From positions 1-23,708 of IMG/VR virus record IMGVR_UViG_3300036870_000068: a stretch of DNA of 23,708 nucleotides; one strand, 5' to 3'. The notes below the pieces were generated by a model, which saw only the letters and a program-made list of their open reading frames with translations, had not been told where the DNA came from and searched no databases. A program made the position numbers and the translations under genes. Shown piece after piece: positions 20,659 through 23,708 of the stretch. How positions within the stretch are numbered: the first letter of the stretch is position 1; every line of letters begins with the position of its first letter. Origin of the DNA: a virus.

Positions 20659-21676
20659 TGTCGTCGTCGATCAGAAGCCGGTGGAATTGCCGGCTTACGA
20701 TCCCAACTCTATTCCGGAAGCGGTTCGCAAGCGAGTGGCGGCGGTCGAAGCGCTTTACCAATCGAATCCGGCGGCTCTTTCGCAAGCGGAGCCTCCGGCG
20801 CCGCAGGCGTCTCCTGGTCCATCTCTCTCCCCATCCCCACCGGAGACGCCTGCGGTTTCCAGTGTTTCGGAGCCGGAGCCAGATCCCAATTCAAATACCT
20901 GGAAGAGCCGGGCTTTGTCGCGCGAGGGGCGGCTTGCCAAGGAGAACGAAGATCTGAAGCGCGACCTCGGCGAGCTGCAGGAGCAGATGGTGACGATGGC
21001 GACGCAGCAGTCGGCGCCCCCGATGCAGCGACCACAGCAGCTGCCGCAGTATTTGACCCAGGAAGATGCGCGTAATTACGGCCCGGAACTGCTCGATCTC
21101 GCACAACGGGCGTCGTTGCATGCGCTGGCGCCGGTGGTGCAGAACCTGCAGCAGGAGAATGCCGAGTTACGGGCGCAGCAAGCCAGGGATAAACGTCGTC
21201 TTCTCGATCAAATGGTCGAGGCGGCGGTGCCGGATTTTCGTGACATCGATCGTAACCCGCTTTGGCACAAGTGGTTAATGGGTATTGACTTGATGTCGGG
21301 TCGTGTTAGACAGGTTTTGTTGAATGAGGCCATTTCAGCTGGTAATGCCCCTAGAGTGGCTTCGTTCTTCAATGCGTTTCGTACGCTAGAGGGATCGGCA
21401 ACAGCTCCCCAAACCCAAGTACCGGCTCCCAGCCCGGGAACCCCGCCTAGGGAAGCATCGGTCAACTTGTTGAATTTGGCGAGTCCTGGTCGAGCAAGAT
21501 TGACGGCTGGAGGCGAAGCCTCGCTGTCTCAGTCCGATAAGCCGATATACACCCGCGCCGATGTTCAGAAAGCTCACCGCGCGTATATGCAAGGCGCATA
21601 TCGCGGCAGAGAAGCCGAATACGAACGCCTGCAGAAGGATTTCGTACAGGCGGCTGCTGAAGGGCGCTTCCGCTAA
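20651..21676 (+). CDS. Capsid scaffolding protein
   Basis: The product is 341 aa from ATG 20651 (MADVVVDQKPVELPAYDP). It has the composition of a phage scaffold: a Pro/Ser/Glu-rich N-terminus (PPAPQASPGPSLSPSPPETPAV), a long charged helix with coiled-coil spacing (LSREGRLAKENEDLKRDLGELQEQM), a central helical region (LLDLAQRASLHALAPVVQNLQQENAELRAQ), and a basic C-terminal helix (ADVQKAHRAYMQGAYRGREAEYERLQKDF) of the type that binds coat protein. It lies directly before the major capsid gene, the usual arrangement. No protease motif is seen. Scaffolds guide coat assembly and leave before or during packaging. Confidence 0.8.
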   Translation: MADVVVDQKPVELPAYDPNSIPEAVRKRVAAVEALYQSNPAALSQAEPPAPQASPGPSLSPSPPETPAVSSVSEPEPDPNSNTWKSRALSREGRLAKENEDLKRDLGELQEQMVTMATQQSAPPMQRPQQLPQYLTQEDARNYGPELLDLAQRASLHALAPVVQNLQQENAELRAQQARDKRRLLDQMVEAAVPDFRDIDRNPLWHKWLMGIDLMSGRVRQVLLNEAISAGNAPRVASFFNAFRTLEGSATAPQTQVPAPSPGTPPREASVNLLNLASPGRARLTAGGEASLSQSDKPIYTRADVQKAHRAYMQGAYRGREAEYERLQKDFVQAAAEGRFR

Positions 21677-21679
21677 TCT

Positions 21680-21709
21680 GGGGCCGCTCGACACGACCGT
21701 AGTGGCCCC
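21680..21709 (+). promoter_or_regulatory. Hairpin between scaffold and capsid genes
   Basis: GGGGCC (21680-21685) pairs with GGCCCC (21704-21709), with CT/AG adding two pairs across a bulge. It begins four bases after the scaffold stop and precedes the capsid ribosome-binding site (AGGGG, about 21714-21718). It could be an RNA-processing or attenuation site adjusting capsid against scaffold expression; there is no T tract, so a terminator is unlikely. Confidence 0.4.
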
Positions 21710-21726
21710 GAACAGGGGTCATTACA

Positions 21727-23039
21727 ATGCCTATTGGAACCGCTGGGTTCGGTATTGCCACGTCTGGCACTACTCCCCCGCTAACTCCTGTCGGCTCAAC
21801 TGCAAATACTTTGCAGGCGACCGGCTTTATCCCTAGCCGTTGATTTTGGGGATACAAAACCCTCTCTGAATACCGGGAACGCGTCCTTGACGTAACCCGA
21901 GGGAACCGTTAGATCGGTTGGGTTTATTCCATAAGGAGTATGGAATGAATCCTGAGTATTTGGCCGGTCTTTTATGAAGGCGGACCCGCAGAGACTGAGC
22001 GAGAGGGCGGTGCAGCGAATTGCTTCACTGATGCGACAGTCCGATCCCTGCAGCGATGTTGGGAGAACGACAGAAATGGTCGTTCCGCTTGGGTGACCAA
22101 GTCTAACGCGTTAGACCGACGCGTAGTAACAGCACGGAAATCTGGTCAGCAAAGTTGGTGGAAAAGTTCTACGCATCCACCGTCCTCGCGGCGATCTCGA
22201 ACACCGACTACGAGGGCGAGATCCAGAACATGGGCGATCGTGTGAAAATTCGCACGAAGCCGACCATCACGATCCGTCCTTATCTGGCTGACGGTCTGCT
22301 TGGTTTGGACCGCCCGTCCGGCGGCACTGTCGAGCTGTATATCAGCAGCGGTTACTACTTCTCTCTCATCCTCGACGATGTGATGGAAGTGCAGTCCGAT
22401 CTCAACATCTTGTCGATGTGGAGCGACGACGCCGCCCAGCAGCTCAAGATCACTGTCGATCGTGACGTCCTCGACGGCATTGTCGGCAAGATGCACTCCA
22501 AGAACCAGGGCGCGACTGCCGGTTTTCTCTCCGGCAACCTCAATCTCGGGGTCAAGGGCACGCCGGTCACCATCGTGGGCCAGGGCGCCACCACCGGTCA
22601 GGTCAACCTGATAGATTTGCTGCTGCGCATGGGACAGTGTCTCGATGAGCAGAACATCCCGGAAGTCGGTCGTTGGGTCGTGTTGCCGGCGTGGGCCGGT
22701 AGACAGATCAAGCAATCGGAACTCCGTCAGGCTTATCTGTCGGGCGACAGCGTCTCTATCTTGCGCAACGGCCGGTTGGGGATGATCGATCGCTTCACGC
22801 TCTACATCAGCAACCTGTTGCCGAATTCGACGTCGGATTCGACCAACTTCGCTGCCGGTGAACAGCCGATCTTTGCCGGACACGCGCATGGGCTGACGTT
22901 TGCGAGCCAGATCAGCAAGGTCGAAACCTTGCGGTCTGAGCTGACGTTCGGCCAGATCCTTCGTGGTCTCCAGGTCTATGGCTATCAGGTCGTGGATACG
23001 ACCGCGCTGGTCCAGGCACAGGTCATCTCGGGAGGCTGA
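21727..23039 (+). CDS. Major capsid protein, split by a group I intron (exons 21727-21834 and 22137-23039)
   Basis: Exon 1 (ATG 21727) codes for 36 residues (MPIGTAGFGIATSGTTPPLT, then ATGFIP); unspliced RNA reaches a TGA two codons into the intron. Exon 2 begins EIWSAKLVEKFYASTVLAAI and runs to 23039. The halves join in frame to give 336 aa. The junction FIP-EIWS restores a motif typical of this HK97-fold coat family, and downstream NTDYEGEIQNMGDRVKI, DVMEVQSDLNILSMWSDDAAQQL and TFGQILRGLQVYGYQ are the usual coat features. Starting at TTG 22155 would lose the N-terminal arm. The scaffold lies upstream; the small repeat protein and adaptor lie downstream. Splicing is therefore predicted to be needed for virion assembly. 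Confidence 0.92.
21835..22136 (+). ncRNA. Group I self-splicing intron in the capsid gene
   Basis: The 302-nt insert starts after exon U21834 and ends in G22136, as group I introns require. P1: exon TATCCCT (21828-21834) with GGGGATA (21848-21854), including the U.G pair at the splice site. P10: GATTTT (21842-21847) with exon GAAATC (22137-22142). P3: CCCTCTC (21860-21866) with GAGAGGG (22001-22007). P4: CGGGA (21874-21878) with TCCTG (21950-21954). P7: GACTG (21993-21997) with CAGTC (22037-22041). P8: 22010-22016 with 22022-22028. Peripheral hairpins: TTCCATA/TATGGAA (21927-21945), GAACGAC/GTCGTTC (22065-22085), CTTGG-GTGA-CCAAG (22088-22101), a GNRA loop, and TCTAACGCGTTAGA (22102-22115). 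Element-like sequences are AATCCTGAG (Q), GCAGAGACTG (R) and GACAGTCC (S). There is no reading frame for a homing endonuclease. Confidence 0.9.
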
Positions 23040-23041
23040 TC

Positions 23042-23287
23042 ATGGCGATTGCTCCTGTGTATGACCAATACGCATCTGGCGGCGCGTGGAAAACGCTCGC
23101 CAATGCTGTCGGATTGAACGCGAGTGCGCTCAATCAATACGCCGCGAATGGCGGTGTCGCTGGGCAGATCTGCACTGCGGGCGGCGTCACGCCAGGAACG
23201 CTCGACCAGTATCATGCTGGCGGCACGCTCGGGCATTTTCATTCGCTGGCGACCGGTCATACCGGCGCCACCGGCCTGGCGGAATGA
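23042..23287 (+). CDS. Small protein with QY-GG repeats, probable virion component
   Basis: ATG 23042 lies two bases after the capsid stop; the product is 81 aa. Three repeats share the pattern QY(A/H)xxGG: YDQYASGGAW, LNQYAANGGVAG and LDQYHAGGTLGH, spaced about 25 residues apart. The C-terminus is Gly/Thr/His-rich (GHFHSLATGHTGATGLAE). Position between the capsid and adaptor fits a head-decoration, minor head or fibre-associated protein. I do not recognise a family. The repeats suggest three copies of a small motif, perhaps for self-association. Confidence 0.65.
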   Translation: MAIAPVYDQYASGGAWKTLANAVGLNASALNQYAANGGVAGQICTAGGVTPGTLDQYHAGGTLGHFHSLATGHTGATGLAE

Positions 23288-23289
23288 TT

Positions 23290-23309
23290 CCTTAACGGAA
23301 CCCTTAAGG
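23290..23309. repeat. Small inverted repeat after the QY-GG gene
   Basis: CCTTAA (23290-23295) and TTAAGG (23304-23309) form a 6-bp stem with an 8-nt loop just after the stop. With the larger hairpin at 23320-23346 it makes up the 60-base intergenic region; a minor terminator or processing site is possible. Confidence 0.4.
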
Positions 23310-23319
23310 CTTGCAAATT

Positions 23320-23346
23320 AGGCTCCTCCGCGAACCGGAGGAGCCT
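23320..23346 (+). promoter_or_regulatory. Perfect 11-bp hairpin covering the adaptor ribosome-binding site
   Basis: AGGCTCCTCCG (23320-23330) and CGGAGGAGCCT (23336-23346) form an uninterrupted 11-bp stem with loop CGAAC. The second arm contains GGAGG (23337-23341), a full Shine-Dalgarno for the ATG at 23348. No T tract follows, so a translational switch is more likely than a terminator, though attenuation cannot be excluded. It could lower adaptor and tail protein synthesis relative to capsid. Confidence 0.65.
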
Positions 23347-23347
23347 G

Positions 23348-23708
23348 ATGTCTGTACCTGGTGCGACCGGTCCGGCAACGGGTACGTCGCCGATTTATTA
23401 CGGTCTTTTTACCGATCGCGATCAGCCGACACTGAATACTGTTGCTGATTATGTCGCCGATGCACGCACGCTTCTGCAAGATACTATCGAGCCTTATCGC
23501 TATGACGACGTGTCTTTGCTGACGGCGTTCAATATCACGTTGTTGGAAGCGCGGCGGTTGCGACCGGACCTTTTCGTTTTCAATCTCAGGGTCAACGGCC
23601 AGGTGCCGGCGTTCATGAACGTCGACAAAAGCCAGGTTCCTATCGAGCCGCAGTTTCGGTTGGCGTTGCTTCACGGGATAGTGGGCCACGCGCTGGAGCG
23701 CGACCAGG
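23348..23708 (+). CDS. Head-tail adaptor protein (DUF6682-like), truncated by window edge
   Basis: ATG 23348 opens a frame to the window end, 120 residues. It begins MSVPGATGPATGTSPIYYGL and continues ADYVADARTLLQDTIEPYRYDDVSLLTAFNITLLEARRLRPDLFVF, then VPIEPQFRLALLHGIVGHALERDQ. Helices with a DTIEPYRYDDVSLLTAFN segment and RPDLF are typical of DUF6682 phage adaptor proteins, which form the ring below the portal. Position after the capsid supports this. The C-terminus lies outside the window. Its ribosome-binding site is buried in the preceding hairpin. The N-terminal GATGPATG is glycine-rich like other proteins of this phage. Confidence 0.75.
   Translation, partial: MSVPGATGPATGTSPIYYGLFTDRDQPTLNTVADYVADARTLLQDTIEPYRYDDVSLLTAFNITLLEARRLRPDLFVFNLRVNGQVPAFMNVDKSQVPIEPQFRLALLHGIVGHALERDQ

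Noticed and set aside
22146-22889. 247-codon minus-strand open frame
   Set aside because: It is a shadow of capsid exon 2.
22155-23039. Capsid starting at TTG 22155
   Set aside because: It would omit the conserved N-terminal arm encoded by exon 1, and no Shine-Dalgarno precedes it; the intron explains the break.
1-23708. tRNA genes, rRNA genes and CRISPR arrays
   Set aside because: I saw no tRNA-like GTTCGAATCC-type arm with matching acceptor stem, no rRNA sequence, and no regularly spaced repeats with unique spacers.

Overview
The window is a stretch of a GC-rich tailed-phage genome (free phage or prophage). The evidence is a large terminase, portal, scaffold, major capsid and head-tail adaptor gene, an amidase with small membrane proteins, and a collagen-like fibre. 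Tight ATGA/GTGA gene overlaps and protein styles familiar from rhizobial phages suggest an alphaproteobacterial (Bradyrhizobium-like) host; this is inference, not a database result. The virion is probably podovirus-like, but no tail genes beyond the adaptor are visible.

Layout: (1) 1-4358, plus strand: a tightly overlapping early/replication operon with a truncated gene, a DNA methyltransferase, a DUF7768-like protein, a PD-(D/E)XK nuclease-like protein, a DUF1376 (YdaU-like) protein whose gene contains an origin-like repeat cluster, and two unknown proteins. (2) 4395-6331, minus strand: small early genes (HTH-like, zinc-ribbon, coiled-coil), an ArdC-like antirestriction protein and a 60-aa protein. 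(3) 6332-7200: about 870 bases without a convincing gene, holding AT-rich 30-bp tandem repeats, a perfect 17-bp tandem repeat that may be an IS21-family end, and a palindromic operator-like pair. (4) 7201-7719, plus: a DNA-binding protein with a PhoB/CtrA-type winged helix but no receiver domain. (5) 7723-10387, minus: a packaging operon (putative small terminase, three small genes, large terminase), divergent from (6) 10451-23708, plus: portal, two glycan-related genes, an Acb2/Tad1-family cyclic-nucleotide sponge, amidase, two membrane proteins, collagen-like/S74/C1q-like fibre, small virion-type genes, scaffold, major capsid, a small repeat protein and the start of the adaptor. One minus-strand gene (19418-19606) interrupts this run.

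The most striking finding is that the major capsid gene is split by a 302-nt group I intron (21835-22136). The two coding halves rejoin exactly in frame. P1 with the required U.G pair, P10, P3, P4, P7, P8 and P9 helices can all be drawn from the sequence, and the intron has no room for a homing endonuclease. The second is the 93-aa Acb2-like protein, predicted to sequester immune signalling nucleotides (CBASS/Thoeris). With the methyltransferase and ArdC-like protein, the phage carries at least three candidate counter-defence genes.

Other points of note are an apparent one-base frame change at the portal C-terminus, a glycosyltransferase fused to a GH130-like propeller, and a perfect 11-bp hairpin that buries the ribosome-binding site of the adaptor gene.
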